Shown: positions 47,262 to 59,309, numbered from the stretch's first letter. The stretch is 64,000 nucleotides of DNA from Ixodes scapularis (GCF_016920785.2 NW_024609835.1:176490798-176554797); one strand, 5' to 3'. Translations and numbers: made by a program. The notes: a model not told the origin generated them from the sequence alone.

Positions 47262-48368
47262 ATGGCCAACCAGTCTCAGACACCGGCCGCTCCTGCCGTC
47301 ATCTACCTGCCCGTCACACCCCGGATTCCGACGCCTTTCCACGGGGACACCCACGAGGACATCGAGGACTAGCTGCAACACTATGAACGTGTGGCCCGTC
47401 ATAACGGGTGGACACCTGAACAGTGCTTGCAGAACATTTACTTCTCGCTGGAACGTACTGCACGAAGCTTCTTTAACTTCGTGGGAGGTGTGCAAACAAG
47501 TGCTAATGAAGACGTTTACCAGCCAACACCGACGCGAGAGAGCCGAAGACATCCTTCGAACAAGGACCCACGGTCCAAATGAAAGCATCACCAGCTTCGT
47601 CGAGGATGTTCTTCGCCTGAGCGCCCGCACTGATCCTCAGGCTACAGAGGAGAAGAAGCTGCGACACCTGATGAGGGGTGTGAAAATCGAAATATTCGGA
47701 GGTCTGATTCGCAATCCTCCAACAACTGTCGACGGGTTCGTCACGGAGGCGACGAATATGGAGCGTGCCCTACTAGGACGCGCCAGACACTGCGAGCGAC
47801 ACCCTGGCGTGACTACTCTGGCGACATCCGGATACGACCTTGGTACCGACCTCCCAGGCATCCGTGACATCATCCGTGAAGTCGTCCGGGAAGAAATCCG
47901 CAAGATGCTCCCCGCTACGGATCGCCCGTCCTCCCTGTCGCTCGCCGAGGTCGTCCACGAGGAAGTCCACCGAGCCTTCCAACCTGAGGTTTCGATCAAC
48001 ACGACGACGCCAGAGGAGCCGACTTTGAGCTACGCCGCCATGGCCCAACGACCGCCGCAAGCTAACCGCCAGACTACGGCGCCACCCCGACGAGACCACA
48101 GTATCATCGACGCCAGGAAGGACAAGTCCAGGATGTTCGCCCGGAGCAACCCGCGTCGAGGAAGACCGACGTGTGGCGAACGGCCGACCGACGCCCGCTC
48201 TGCTACCACTGCGGGGAAGCCGACCATGTGTACCGCCGATGCCCATACCGACGACTCGGGCTGCGCGGATTCCACCCAAACGACCCGCGCCCCCGGTATG
48301 GTGAACGCCCTCGGGAGATCGACGAGTACCTGCGACGACCCCAGTCCCCCGAGCCTGCGTCCCGCTGA
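47262..48368 (+). pseudogene. Gag of the long Ty3/gypsy element
   Basis: Gag starts with MANQSQTPAAPAVIYLP at 47262, is stopped by TAG at 47370 (a likely W codon), continues in that frame to about 47480, then in another frame with KQVLMKTFTSQHRRERAED and RHLMRGVKIEIFGGLIRNPP, and shifts again before the zinc knuckle CYHCGEADHVYRRC (C-x2-C-x4-H-x4-C) near 48195-48240. Two frame breaks and one stop disable it. Confidence 0.75.
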
Positions 48369-48589
48369 GAGTTCCGGTCGCCATCGCCGCGACGTCCAGC
48401 TTCGCCGATGCACCGACCCCGACGTGAAAGCCTGTCGCCCCTCGCTCCTCGCTGGGTAAACTAGGCGCGCAACCCCTGGAGGTGGAGTTGCCGAAGACGA
48501 CCGACGTAAAGAGCCTCCAAGACCGAAGGAGCGCTCCCACTCTCCCGACGCCACGCATCACAACGACGCTCCTGCATCGGTGTCCAACA

Positions 48590-48966
48590 ACCTGAACGTT
48601 GTGATCGACGGCCTCGACGCATCGGCACTCGTGGACACCGGAGCAGACTACTCAGTCTTGAGTGGGAGGCTCTCCCGCCGCCTTTGAAAAGTCATGACGC
48701 CGTGGGATGGACCACAAATAAGAACCGCCGGAGGACACCTCATTACACCAGTCGGGAGATGCACTGCTCGCGTCGAGATCCATGGTGAGACGTGCCCTGT
48801 CAAGTTCGTCGTTCTTCAAGACTGTTCGAGGGACGTTATCCTCGGAATGGACTTTCTCTGCGAGTATGGCGCCGTCATCGACCTCGGGGCAAACCAGTTG
48901 ACGCTGCGAAAGCTATTCTGCCGCCGGTGGAGCCCAACACGACGTCATCCGCGATCCGAGTTATAG
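48590..48966 (+). pseudogene. Aspartic protease of the long Ty3/gypsy element
   Basis: The active site VDTGADYSVL is at 48631-48660, followed by a TGA at 48685-48687 and later VILGMDFLCEYGAVIDL, the second conserved part of retropepsins. The frame then shifts into the reverse transcriptase frame. Confidence 0.75.
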
Positions 48967-50651
48967 CCGACCACGTGAATCTGCCGCCGCGGTCGAGTGT
49001 TTTCGTCACCGTCATAACCGACGCAGCCATGCACAGTGAAGCTCTTCTGGAAGCCAGCGTCCAACTGCTCCTTGAAAAAGGAATTGACGTCGCACGAGGC
49101 GTAATGGATCTTCAAGAAGGACGAACAACTGTTCTCGTGACAAACTTTCGAGAGGAACCGCAGCACCTAACGAAGGGTACCACCATGGGCTACGTCGAGG
49201 AGCTTCAGGCGCCAGCCGCGGTCACCGCAGTCTCCGAGGAAACCTCGTCACCACAGCAGAAGAGCACGACGCCGCCGCCGCTCGACATCGACCCCGAGCT
49301 CCCAGCTTCGAAGCGCCAGCAACTGGTTGATCTCCTCGCCGAATACAGTGACTGCTTTGCCACGACATCGAAAGTTCGCCAAACACCAATGGCGAAACAT
49401 CGCATTATTACCGACGATGACGCACTCCCTGTCCACCAGCCGCCGTATCGAGTCTCCTTAAAGGAAAGGAAAGTGATTCAAGATCATGTTCAGGAGATGC
49501 TCGACGACGACATCATTCAACCCTCCAGAAGTCCATGGGCGTCCCCAGTCGTGTTTGTAAAGAAGAAGGACGGAACCCTGCGATTCTGCGTGGACTATCG
49601 TCGACTGAACGCTGTGACGAAGAAGGACGTCTATCCGCTCCCCCGCATCGACGATACGTTAGACCGACTGCGCCACTCCCAATCTTTTTCGTCGATGGAC
49701 CTGAAGAGTGGTTACTGGCAGATTAAAGTTGACGAACGTGACCGGGAGAAAACTTCCTTCGTAACTCCCGACGGACTGTACGAATTCAAAGTGATGCCGT
49801 TCGGACTTTGTACAGCACCAGCCACCTTCCAGCGAGTCATGGACACCGTGCTGGCAGGTCTGAAATGGCAGAGCTGCCTCGTCTACCTGGACGATGTCGT
49901 GGTATTCTCACGAGATTTCAATGAACACCTCAAACGACTTCGAGCCGTGCTTCAAGCCATCAAGACAGCCGGCCTGTCACTCAAGCCAACAAAGTGTCGG
50001 TTCGCCTATGGGGAACTAAAGTTCCTCGGCCACGTCGTGAACAACAGAGGTGTTCTACCTGACCCCGAGAAGACCCGCGCCGTAGCTGCATTTGCGCCGC
50101 CGTCTGACAAGAAGGCAGTGAGAAGATTCCTCGGACTCTGTGCCTACTACAGGCGCTTTGTTCGAGACTTCGACAAACTATCCGCACCGCTGACACACCT
50201 CACGAAGGACGCCGTAAAGTTCGAGTGGACAAAAGAGCACCAGAGGTCATTCGACGAGCTCAAACGAAGACTCCAGACGCCCCCGATTCTTGGCCACTTC
50301 GACCAGTTTGCTGAAACCGAGATCCACACCGACGCTAGTAACACCGGACTGGGCGCGGTACTAGTCCAACTGCAGGACGTCGCAGAGCAAGTCATCGCAT
50401 ACGCAAGTCGGACGCTGTCTAACACGGAGAGGAACTATTCAACTACTGAAAAGGAGTGCCTCGCTGTCGTCTGGGCAATAACAAAGTCTCGCCCATATTT
50501 GTATGGAAGTCCTTTTCGCGTGGTCACAGACCACCACTCGCTCTGCTGGCTGGCGAAACTGAAACTGAAACTTCAGCGACAACAGCACGGCGTGGCTGTT
50601 GGTGGTCCCTTCCAGTCTTCAAGAAGAAATTTTTCAAGCCTGCCACGATGA
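48905..50651 (+). pseudogene. Reverse transcriptase and ribonuclease H of the long element
   Basis: This is the longest intact piece. Motifs in order are SPWASPVVFVKKKDGTLRFC, MDLKSGYWQIKV, MPFGLCTAPATFQRVMD, YLDD (49884-49895), FLGHVVNNRGV, then ribonuclease H with IHTDASNTGLGAVLVQ and TTEKECLAVVWAI. After VVTDHHSLCWLA the sequence collapses into a KLKLK repeat and the last ribonuclease H aspartate segment is missing, so a deletion joins ribonuclease H to the integrase region. Confidence 0.85.
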
Positions 50652-51690
50652 CCCGACGGCGGGACACCTTGGTTACAGGAGGACTCTTGCCAGGATACGC
50701 GAAAAGTACTACTTGCCCAAGCTTGCGAAGACAGTGCACCACTACACCCGATCTTGCCACGAGTGTCAACGACGGAAGAAGCCACCGACGAGACCGGCAG
50801 GACTTCTTCAGCCTGTTGCGCCGCCATCTGCCCCATTCCAGCAAATCGGTATGGATTTACTCGGACCTTTCCCACCGTCGACGGAAGGAAACCGATGGAT
50901 CATCGTCGCAACCGATTATCTCACGCGGTACGCCGAGACAAAAGCCCTTCCATCAGGAACGGCTGTTGAAGTCGCGAAGTTTTTCATCGAGTCCATCGTC
51001 CTCCGGCACGGCGCTCCCGAAGTCTTGATCTCAGACCGTGGATCATCATTCATGGCCCAGCTAACGCAAGAAGTCCGTCTCAGCCACACCAGCCATCGCC
51101 GCACCACGGCGTACCACCCGCAGACCAACGGGCTAACGGAGAGACTCAACAAGACCATCGCCGACATGATCTCTATGTACGTCGACGTGGTGCACAAGAC
51201 ATGGGACGAGGTGTTGCCGTACGTCACATTTGCCTACAACACGGCCGTACAAGAGACCACCGGAGTGACACCCTTTCAACTGGTGCATGGGCGCAAGGTA
51301 ACGACAATGCTGGACGCTATGTTACCCCACGAACCGGCTTTCGATGCAAGCGATGACGCCCAAATGGTTGCCCAAAGGGCAGAAGAAGTCCGTCAGCTCG
51401 CCAGACTCCGGATTAAGGCTCAACAACGTGTCGACACTGGCCGCTACAACCTTCGTCGTCGGGACGTCCACTTCCAGCCCGGAGACAGGGTGTGGGTGTG
51501 GACACCGATTCACCGCCGCGGTCTCAGCGAGAAACTATTGAAACGTTACTTTGGACCTTACAAGGTGCTTCGTCGACTCGGGGATCTGAACTACGAGGTG
51601 ATGCCCGACGGAACACGGACTTCGTCACGCCGCCCTCCACGACCGGAAGTCGTCCACGTCGTGCGACTGAAGCCGTATTACGCTCGATAG
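50599..51690 (+). CDS. Integrase of the long Ty3/gypsy element
   Basis: An open 363-residue frame. The zinc region has HDDPTAGHLG and CHECQRRK. The core has an Asp in IGMDLLGPFPP, an Asp in VLISDRGSSF and a Glu in TNGLTERLNKT, the D, D, E catalytic set. The C-terminus has RYFGPYKVLRRLGDLNYEV, the GPY/F module. The frame as such is intact, but its connection to the upstream pol frame is lost, so I treat it as a remnant of a once longer polyprotein. Confidence 0.85.
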   Translation: MVVPSSLQEEIFQACHDDPTAGHLGYRRTLARIREKYYLPKLAKTVHHYTRSCHECQRRKKPPTRPAGLLQPVAPPSAPFQQIGMDLLGPFPPSTEGNRWIIVATDYLTRYAETKALPSGTAVEVAKFFIESIVLRHGAPEVLISDRGSSFMAQLTQEVRLSHTSHRRTTAYHPQTNGLTERLNKTIADMISMYVDVVHKTWDEVLPYVTFAYNTAVQETTGVTPFQLVHGRKVTTMLDAMLPHEPAFDASDDAQMVAQRAEEVRQLARLRIKAQQRVDTGRYNLRRRDVHFQPGDRVWVWTPIHRRGLSEKLLKRYFGPYKVLRRLGDLNYEVMPDGTRTSSRRPPRPEVVHVVRLKPYYAR

Positions 51691-51803
51691 GACTGTGGAC
51701 CTTATGTGTTCCAAATGACTCTTTAGTTTACCGTTCTGTTTTATTTGCTTCGTTTTGTTTTTGGGTTGCATCGGGACGATGCACTTTTTAAAGGGGGGAG
51801 TAA

Positions 51804-51911
51804 TGCCGCGCGCGCACCTGATCAAGTGGGCAGCGCGCGGGTGGCCGAACGGTTATCGCGCTTGCCTCCCACGCAAAAGGCAAGGGTTCGAACCCTGGCC
51901 GCGGCTACACA
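51804..51911 (+). repeat. 3' terminal repeat with tRNA-like module
   Basis: A box TGGCCGAACGG (51842-51852), loop CTCCCAC with CCC at the anticodon place (51868-51870) and B box GGTTCGAACCC (51885-51895). CCC differs from the AAC of the 5' copy. Confidence 0.7.
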
Positions 51912-51924
51912 TTTTTGTTGACAC

Positions 51925-52222
51925 TGTAATGTGATGTTTTGGTGAATTAGAAAGCGTCTTGCTGATTCGAGGTTAGAATGTTCTACGCGCCGAACCTTCT
52001 ACGCCGAACGATCCAGAAACCCACGAGGGTACATAAACGATTCCGCCAGGCGAGCGGAGTCAGTTTCGCCTCAGCGTTCGACCGCGCTGCTTCGACGGCT
52101 TCGACGCCCGCGACGCCCTGTTGTTATCTTTCTTCCTCCTTTTATTTTTGGGCACAATTTCGCCCCGCTAAACGTTCAGTTTACTCAGTCCTTCGCCGCC
52201 TCGTCACTTGTCATCCGTGACA
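51925..52222 (+). repeat. LTR-like block after the tRNA-like repeat
   Basis: It begins TGTAATG and ends GTGACA, with a TATA-like ACATAAAC and an AGTCAGTTT start-like site in the middle. It may be the rest of a longer 3' LTR or an independent solo LTR. Confidence 0.5.
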
Positions 52223-52489
52223 ATATATCAAAAAGCGAGCTTGTAGCGCTAGCCGCCACATGTCCAGATAAATATTTCAAATTAAATAAGAGTCACAGCT
52301 TGTCAATCTACTTCTCCACAGCAGCATTTGACCGTCCAACCACAAGGCAGAAAAGTCTATAAGTAGAAGCTGCGGTAGGTCGACGTAGCACGACTTCTTC
52401 TTGGACTCTTCTTCGTGGCGCCATGCTGAAACCACTGAAGTTGCGAACTCGATGTCTGGGGAGACTAAATGTGTGTGTAAGTCTCGCGA

Positions 52490-52930
52490 TATGAGGTCAC
52501 GTCACATCAAATTTCCGGCTAAATTTAGCGGGGAAAGTAAATAGGTGTATGAATCACGTGACGTCAGATTACGTTACGTCAATTTTTTCGTTAAATACAG
52601 CGGAGAAACTGAATAGACCGATTTCACCAAGCGTTTTGCGCATGCGTGACACCGCCATAACTTTAGTTTGCAGGAGACAGGCGGCAGTGCACGAGACGGC
52701 TCGTGCCGCCTCATGCTCGGCATGCGCTGAGTTCCAGCCAGATTTTCGCACGTGCATAAAGACCAAAGTTCCCTCGATGCATTGCGGCAGCGGTGGCGTA
52801 GTCAAACTGGCTGGTGAGATCGGTCTATTGTTGCATAAATAACGTCACGTTAGGTCACGTTATGTCAATTGATGCCACATGACCTAAACACAAATTTAGT
52901 TTCTCCGCTAAATTTAGCGCGAAACGCACG
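52490..52930. repeat. Relic of the CCGCTAAATTTAGCGG satellite with an inserted small element
   Basis: Units of the same type as in element A at 4568 (palindromic core, CACGTGACGTCA linker) occur at about 52495-52615 and 52835-52925. Between them lies a 218-base element (52612-52829) with inverted ends AATAGACCGATYTCACCA. The outer GAGCGC ends of element A were not found here. Confidence 0.6.
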
Positions 52931-53580
52931 GACTGACGGACGGACAGACGGGCGAACATAATTTTGGGATTGGGAGTTCCCTGAAAAAGCATTTTATGCT
53001 TTAAGAAGTCGAGTGAATGAGTGAAGAGAAGTATTTATTTTTATCAAAGGATCGTCTACCTCGGCCGAGTTATCATGTGGCCAGAGAGGTGGGGGTTAAA
53101 GGGGCGAAAAGGGTTGGTGTAGGCAGAGTGTCGAACCGATATTTTTATTGGTTCGGTTTGGGTTCGGGTTCACGGCTTTCGGTTCAGTTCCGGTTCAGTT
53201 CCGGGGCGCAAAAAATAACGGTTCAAACCGGTTCGAACCGGTTCGAACCGGTTTGAACCGCTAAATTGATAATATATTTTCCGCGTTGTTCTGTCAATAG
53301 GCACTATTTAAGCCGTGAAACTAACTGCTGTAAACGATCAGATTTTTGCGAGGACCTATACACCTTTTCCGTCTAACCTCGACCCAGCGCGTAACGTGCG
53401 TAGCCTCGACTCGGCGATTCGGCGCACAGCGGGACTAGTTCTTCCGGTTCTAACACTTCCGGTATGCGGGAGCAGGCTTAGCCGGCTGACAAGATGCTGA
53501 AGTGGTGCGCGTTAAACGGGTTTTGAAGCCCTTGACAGCGAAGTGAGTTGTAATAAGGTGGGTTAATACTTCGATGCATC

Positions 53581-53715
53581 ATGTCCGCGCATATTTGGTC
53601 ATCGGGCTGCCACTGCGCAGTCGTTGGCTGCAGCAGCAATTTCCGAAAACGGAAGATAGCGCGCGACAAATTGTGCACCGAACACAAGAATATCGCAAAG
53701 CGAATGCGGTTGTAA
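53581..53715 (+). pseudogene. Short THAP-like C2CH module
   Basis: A 44-codon frame starting at ATG encodes SGCHCAVVGCSSN ... KLCTEHKN: Cys-x4-Cys and then Cys-x2-His about 25 residues later. This is the metal-binding order of THAP-type fingers, but the distance between the pairs is shorter than in classical THAP domains. A stop follows (53713-53715). It could be the first exon of a longer gene or the damaged N-terminus of a transposase. THAP fingers serve as DNA-binding parts of P-element transposases, which is suggestive given its place near the element's left end. Confidence 0.45.
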
Positions 53716-53717
53716 CG

Positions 53718-54981
53718 TATAGGTGACATTCACTTGACGTAACTCGCTAGGTGCGCTGGCATCGGCCACCACGGTCGCCATCTTCGAGGTCTGCTTTTAT
53801 TCCACGTAGGTGTCAGGTGCCGTCTGGCCGGACCTTTCAGCGTGGGATAGCAACATTTTACAACTTTAAAGGGTCTTTTTGTCCGAAACTATAGGTTATT
53901 CTTAGACTTTGCTGCTTTTAAAGCGCCGTGGGAATATTTTTTGTGTGTGATTTAGTTCATTTTTGTCGCTATCGGACTTTTCCGCCGCAGCGGCGTTGCT
54001 CCATCGGCTCAATGACGCGCTCCGTGTCGCGCGTCGCGCTTTGGGGCTTTTGTAGCACGGTGTGATTGCTCTTTGTTTTGTTTTGCTAGTTCCCTTATTG
54101 TTTTTTCTCTAGCGGATTTTCTGCACTACGGCCGCGTAACCGTGTTGCTCCATCGCCTCCGCGTCGTTCGTCGTGCCTTCGGTGTTCGTTCGCTGCAGAA
54201 ACATACCGTGCGGCTCACCGAGTGCGCAGCTAATGAAAAGTGCGTCGCATTTTTAATTAGCCTGAACGATTTAAAAACCGCATGCAAGCGATTTGGCGAG
54301 CGACAATAGAAGCGACGGCGACCCGCTTCGCTGTCGCTCGGTCACTCGCGCGACGAGGCAAAGAGCATGAAAGTGACGGAAGCAAACGACCAAAGCGATG
54401 AGCGATAAGTTTTCTAAAAATTCAAAAACCGAGCTACGCGACGAGGGACAGTGAAGGGTGAACCGCATGTAAGCGATTTAGCGAGCGTCGGCGACAGCGA
54501 CGGGAGTCGGCGACGAGCGACGGAGATTCCTCACGGTCGCTCGTAGCGTCGTTCGGTTTTTATATTTCTGGAAATCGTCGCTCATAGCCTTGGTAGCTTG
54601 CTCCCGTCACTTTTATACGGTCTGCCTCGTCGCGCGAGTGACCGAGCGACAGCGAAGCGGGTCGTCGTCGCTTGTCTCGTCGCCGCCGCTCGTCTTGTAT
54701 CGTGGCTCGATCGCTGAATTTCTTACATGCGGTTCAGCCTTTACACACGGTACTCGGCGGCAACAAGGGAATTAAAACGGCTTGCCCCCGAGGTAAACTG
54801 TTTTCTCTATTCTGTTCAACGAAGCTGCTTCAGCGATATGAAATTAGCACACACTACCAACTGACGACCGCATACACAAGCCAATCAAACGTCAAATAGC
54901 GACCTCGAAGATGGCGGATCGACGGTGGCGCTCCCTGGCAAAATTGAACCTGCAGGCTCAGTGAATACCACCTATACACTT
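53718..54981. mobile_element. Nested 1.26-kb inverted-repeat element
   Basis: Arms 53718-53800 and 54893-54981 are inverted copies (GTATAGGTG ... ATTCACT ... CGCCATCTTCGAGGTC). They enclose another inverted repeat (54277-54740). The arm words GTATTCACTG and CGCCAT also occur in 23091-23326, suggesting one family. Confidence 0.6.
54277..54740. repeat. Internal inverted repeat
   Basis: Arms of about 150-190 bases, sharing ACCCGCTTCGCTGTCGCTCG and its complement, with a partial third copy around 54465-54540. Rich in GCGACG words. Confidence 0.65.
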
Positions 54982-55022
54982 TGCATCGCTTCCCCGCTGA
55001 TATCAGCGGGGAAGCGATGCAA
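54981..55022. repeat. 42-bp perfect palindrome
   Basis: Two 21-base halves pair exactly with no loop, centred between 55001 and 55002. A second palindrome (CATTACACCC and complement around one T, 55129-55149) lies close by. Confidence 0.9.
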
Positions 55023-55298
55023 TATCAGCACATAAAAAAGCAAATAGGCAGTATAGGAACGGACATCTACAAGTGCAGTAATAGGCCTCGACAAGTCAAA
55101 TGTAGAACGAATTTTGCAGCTTGTGGTGCATTACACCCTGGGTGTAATGATTGTTATTGGCTACTCAAGTTTTGTTTTTCATTCCGTTCATTCCTACGAG
55201 GATGTGCACTATAATTTTGTGTGTTGCTCGGTAGCGATGCCCGTTAAAATACGTTAATGGAAACAATACGAAAAGAGGGCGCAAAATTGTCGTCGTTC

Positions 55299-55342
55299 TC
55301 CCCCCCCCCCCCCCCCCCCGCCCCCCACCCCCCCACCCCCCT
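55299..55342. repeat. C-rich homopolymer tract
   Basis: About 20 C in a row followed by further C-rich sequence. The Gly-rich frame across it is an artefact. Confidence 0.9.
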
Positions 55343-56019
55343 TTCACCCCCATCTCCTGAATAGTTCCGACGCATCTGGGCGTCATTCGAAGTAGAAATG
55401 TCCCGGTAACTAGCGATCGTACCTCGACGGTGCACAATAACAATAAACCTTTCGGCCCGCGTCGCCAACTCCGATTGTGAGTATTTCTACGATTAAACGA
55501 TGATACTTCTATGCCCAGGGTCGCCCTCGCTCGCGCATAGAAACCCTCCGTTAGTCATTCGCAGAAGGCTGTCATTCTTCACAAACAACAACACGCGAAG
55601 AGTAAACACTGGTAAACGTCCTCAGGAAAAGTGAACATGCCTCCGATTACGATTACCGGCGACGCTGGCGACGAACCTCTCGGCGCTGTTGGCGCTACAA
55701 TGGGCGCCATAAAGGCGAATAAGCACGCCAGAACACAATAATTCACACTTTCAATAACAAACAAATGAAGAACTCACTAAAGGGAAAACAATGAAGATAC
55801 GATGCACGGGGTCAATGGGGACAACGCGGGAGCTAGGAACAACGCTGCTCTCCGCATACCAAAATGGGCGCACAACAACCGTACGCCAGACGGCGCGGCT
55901 GTCGCTGCAACACGCAAGATGGCGACGACTACGCGGAAAAGGTGTATATTTGAGAATTTCGCGAATCGCCTACAATTCGCGAAAAATGGGTCCCGCGAAC
56001 AATTTCGGTAAAATGTAAA

Positions 56020-58900
56020 CACATTGAAATTTATATTGAGATTCCACCGCGTCGAGAAAATTACAACCCGCGAATTATTCCAAAACTTCAGCTTTGACCT
56101 AAATCGCGAAATATTGAGCCTACGAAAAATAAATCGTTTACAGTATATAGTTTTCTTTTTTTATCGTTTGTTCAATCCAGTTTTATCTTCAGGTACCAAA
56201 ATTATAAAATTCTGTTATTTATTTCTACACATCAAGAAAAGAAAATCTACATTACATACAAAACGTCGTGTTTATACGACTCAACATCCCTTCGTTGACC
56301 AGAGTCACATACATCGTACCCGAATCGAAATGTTTTCGCGAAGTGAAGTAGGTTGCCTAAAATACCCGTGATTGGTACAACTTTGTATCGCAGTATTAGA
56401 TGTTGAATCGTGGTTTTGCCCTTGAACTAAGGAATTAATTACAGTGAATAAAATCATGAAATGGGCACCTCGTCGACATATATACCATAAAATGCGTTTT
56501 ACGGAATACGTTTCACAATATATATATATATGATGACGAGACGACTGAGCTTAAGGCAATATAATTTTCAAAATGTCACGAAAGTCACGGGACAAGTCCT
56601 TCCAGTCTATATTTTATAGAAACACTAAGCGACAATCGCAATGCTTGTTTTTCTAACTAGCATTGTTTGCTCTCAGCACCATGATGCGGGCGATGAATCA
56701 TGCGAAAAGGAGTGGCTGAAATTGTTTACTCTAACCTATGAGCACCTTCGTGCTGAGATCGAATCTGACCTAAAACAGTGCCTACCCATGTGAACATTTT
56801 CTTACATTGGATAAACTGGCATAGCCTGGATGTTGAGGTTTGCTCTTGACAAAATGCCGGTCAATTTAATTTGCAAATAAGGATCACCCTCGCTAATTGA
56901 TGATTTTTGTTAAATAGAACAAAGTGGTATTTCATGCTCTACTCAACTCGGAAGCTACTTAATTGGACACTTTCTTACAGTTTGCGTGTGCAATCGTCAT
57001 AGTTCCACCATTCGTTCCAGTAAAAAAAGGGGATAATAAAAACACATAAAAAACTTTTATATATTTGAGAAGTCATATATGCGTGAGGAACAAATACAGT
57101 TGTTTAAATTAGCTTGAAAATAAAAAAAAACATCATTTAAAGCTTTTCCAAATCACCTATAACGTGTCTATAGAGGATAAAAGCGTCGAAAAAGATTTGC
57201 AGAACATCTTTCAGATAATCTAAAGGTGCATTTACTTATATATCTTTGAGGTGAGGATCTTCTATTTATGCCGCCAAATCTTCAGACAGGAATTAAGTAT
57301 ATTTTTATTATCATCGATAAATTTGACTTTATGAAGTTCACATAACCGCCTGAGACCGACACGGAAGGACGATACTCGAAAATACGCCAGCTGTTGTGTC
57401 TTCGGCAACGTGATTTTGTTAGCTGTTTTGCGGTGTAAAATACTGGGTTGCAGGGTATGCCAAAAAACACTGTGGTCACATGATATATCGGAAGGCAAAT
57501 ACACGAAATGTACAGAAATAAGGAGATGACACGCAATGTTTTCTAAATAATCCCTTACACAACGCTTTACTGCAAAAAGAAACGCATAATAATGCATAAA
57601 ATGATATTCCTAATTAAACATAGATTCCGCGCAGGGCCAAACGAAGATTTTTAGAATCCTAATATAAATCACTTTTGGGCATCAGCTTGCCTCAGCTCGA
57701 AACGTCGCGAGATACTACCTCGGGAGGCTAATGTTATTTTAGGTTTTACGTGCACTTGTTTTGGGACCTTACTTCACGACTCTGTTCTTTATCAGTCATG
57801 TGCTCCAACATTTCATTAGGCTGCCGTATATCATCGCGAGACTGCTATAAATACTACACAACTTTACACCTTGGACGTCTACTGCTGGTGTTGCGAACGT
57901 CGCACTTCACCAGAAAGCTGAAGTATTTAACATGGTTTGCACGTGACGTAATCGCACTAGATACTGGTTGTCATTGCGAGTTGTTCTTACTGAGGAAATC
58001 AAATCCGTTGGGGCGAAATGCACGCTGCAAAATTTTCGCGCTCGGTGCAAGCTATGTATTTGAGAGGCACACATTTTTCTTGTTGGTGCATCGTCGTTAG
58101 GAACGGCGCGAGTATCTGGCACGACGAAAACGTGCTTTCAGGCAAGAGTGTTTTTACCTTTACGACACACTATGCTTTAAAACTAGCCCCCCTCCCCACT
58201 CCTTTTTCTTTTTTAGTTGCTCCTCCAAGATACCTTTTATTCCTCAGGGATTGCCTGCTCCGTATTGAGTGGTGTTCACTCGACAATTATATTTGTGTCA
58301 CTTGTTAACAGTAATTCTTCCTTGCTTTTACTTTGCACCAAACTGTGAAGGTTAAACAAAATACAGGGCGGTGGAAACTTGGAGAACTTGAGAACGACAC
58401 TCCTGTGAGACTTTGAGCGGCTGCCAACGTTCGGCTATCCCCGTGAGGCCACTAGGATCTTTCTTCTCAGGTATCCCTCCCGTACACACCAATAGTTCCA
58501 TGTAACGTCGGACTAATACATCACATTTAGACGCTTTGACACTTCTATTCTCGGGACAACTTTCTGAGGCAGTTCAGCAATAACGAAAACATGTTTGGGA
58601 GCCTCAATGCTGTGCATACATGTAAAATGGGTCGTGCAACATTTTTTTTTACCTTAAGTTCAATAAATACTGCTAAGATGTAATCCCTGACGTTAATAAC
58701 TTGCAAAAGCATCCATTAGTTTGCCCCTTCGCAAAATGGCAGACAGTCGAAAGAAAGAAATGAAACAGCTTTCCCCTCCTCAACTCGCAATTAGAACTAT
58801 CAGCCACGTGATCTGATCCTAATATATACACCATCAGTGTTTATCATAGTCATACGCAGGGTTGGCAAAGCAGAGAGCATGGGCCGATCTTCAGATATAG
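56020..58900. other. No gene seen
   Basis: AT-rich sequence within the 6.7-kb element. A frame at 57597-57262 (minus) has no family I can name. A short (TA)n tract is at 56519-56531. Confidence 0.45.
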
Positions 58901-58915
58901 TTTTAGTTGGGCTAT

Positions 58916-59208
58916 AATGCCCGAGTCCCACTAAAGCGACAAACAGAAACAAACGACAGCGGCTAGCCTTAAACCAGAGTATTTCGCGATTTGACAGGCT
59001 TTGTAGAATAAAGAAGGCTATGCTCAAACACGGGTATCATGCACTCGATGGTACTATTTGCAGGCTTGTAAACGCTCGTGCTAACTTCGCGAGCACCGAA
59101 CAACTCAAAGTCGTATAAAGGTACCATCGCGAACATGCTGCATGTGTCTGAGGCTTGTCGCTGTCGTTTGTTTCTGTTTCTAGCCCTAGTGGGACTCGGG
59201 CCCATCAT
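58916..59208. repeat. Inverted repeat around a 180-base spacer
   Basis: Arms 58916-58970 and 59150-59208 share CCCGAGTCCCACTA and AACAGAAACAAACGACAGCG in opposite orientation. Confidence 0.7.
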
Positions 59209-59309
59209 AATCTTTGAGTTGAACACGAGCCGTTACCCGAATGTTTGGCGATGCTGGTTGTCATGGACCAGAGCATTCGAGTCGGGATCATGACAATCGG
59301 GTACATCAT

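Larger units (their letters stand above)
46962..52222 (+). mobile_element. Long Ty3/gypsy element with tRNA-like terminal repeats
   Basis: Direct repeats of 108 bases (46962-47069 and 51804-51911) begin TGCCGCGCGCGCA and end GGCTACACA. A polypurine stretch (AAAGGGGGGAG) ends 3 bases before the second. Between them lie gag, protease, reverse transcriptase, ribonuclease H and integrase. Past the second repeat, 51925-52222 looks like further LTR sequence (TGTAATG...GTGACA), and ATAT lies both before 46962 and after 52222. The LTR may therefore be about 419 bases, with most of the 5' copy deleted. Confidence 0.8.

Noticed and set aside
47004..48561. Long antisense frames opposite gag (208 and 262 residues)
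   Set aside because: They mirror the GC-rich gag codons; the sense strand has the zinc knuckle and capsid motifs.
57262..57597. 111-residue minus-strand frame as a possible transposase
   Set aside because: No catalytic motif or family pattern could be identified.
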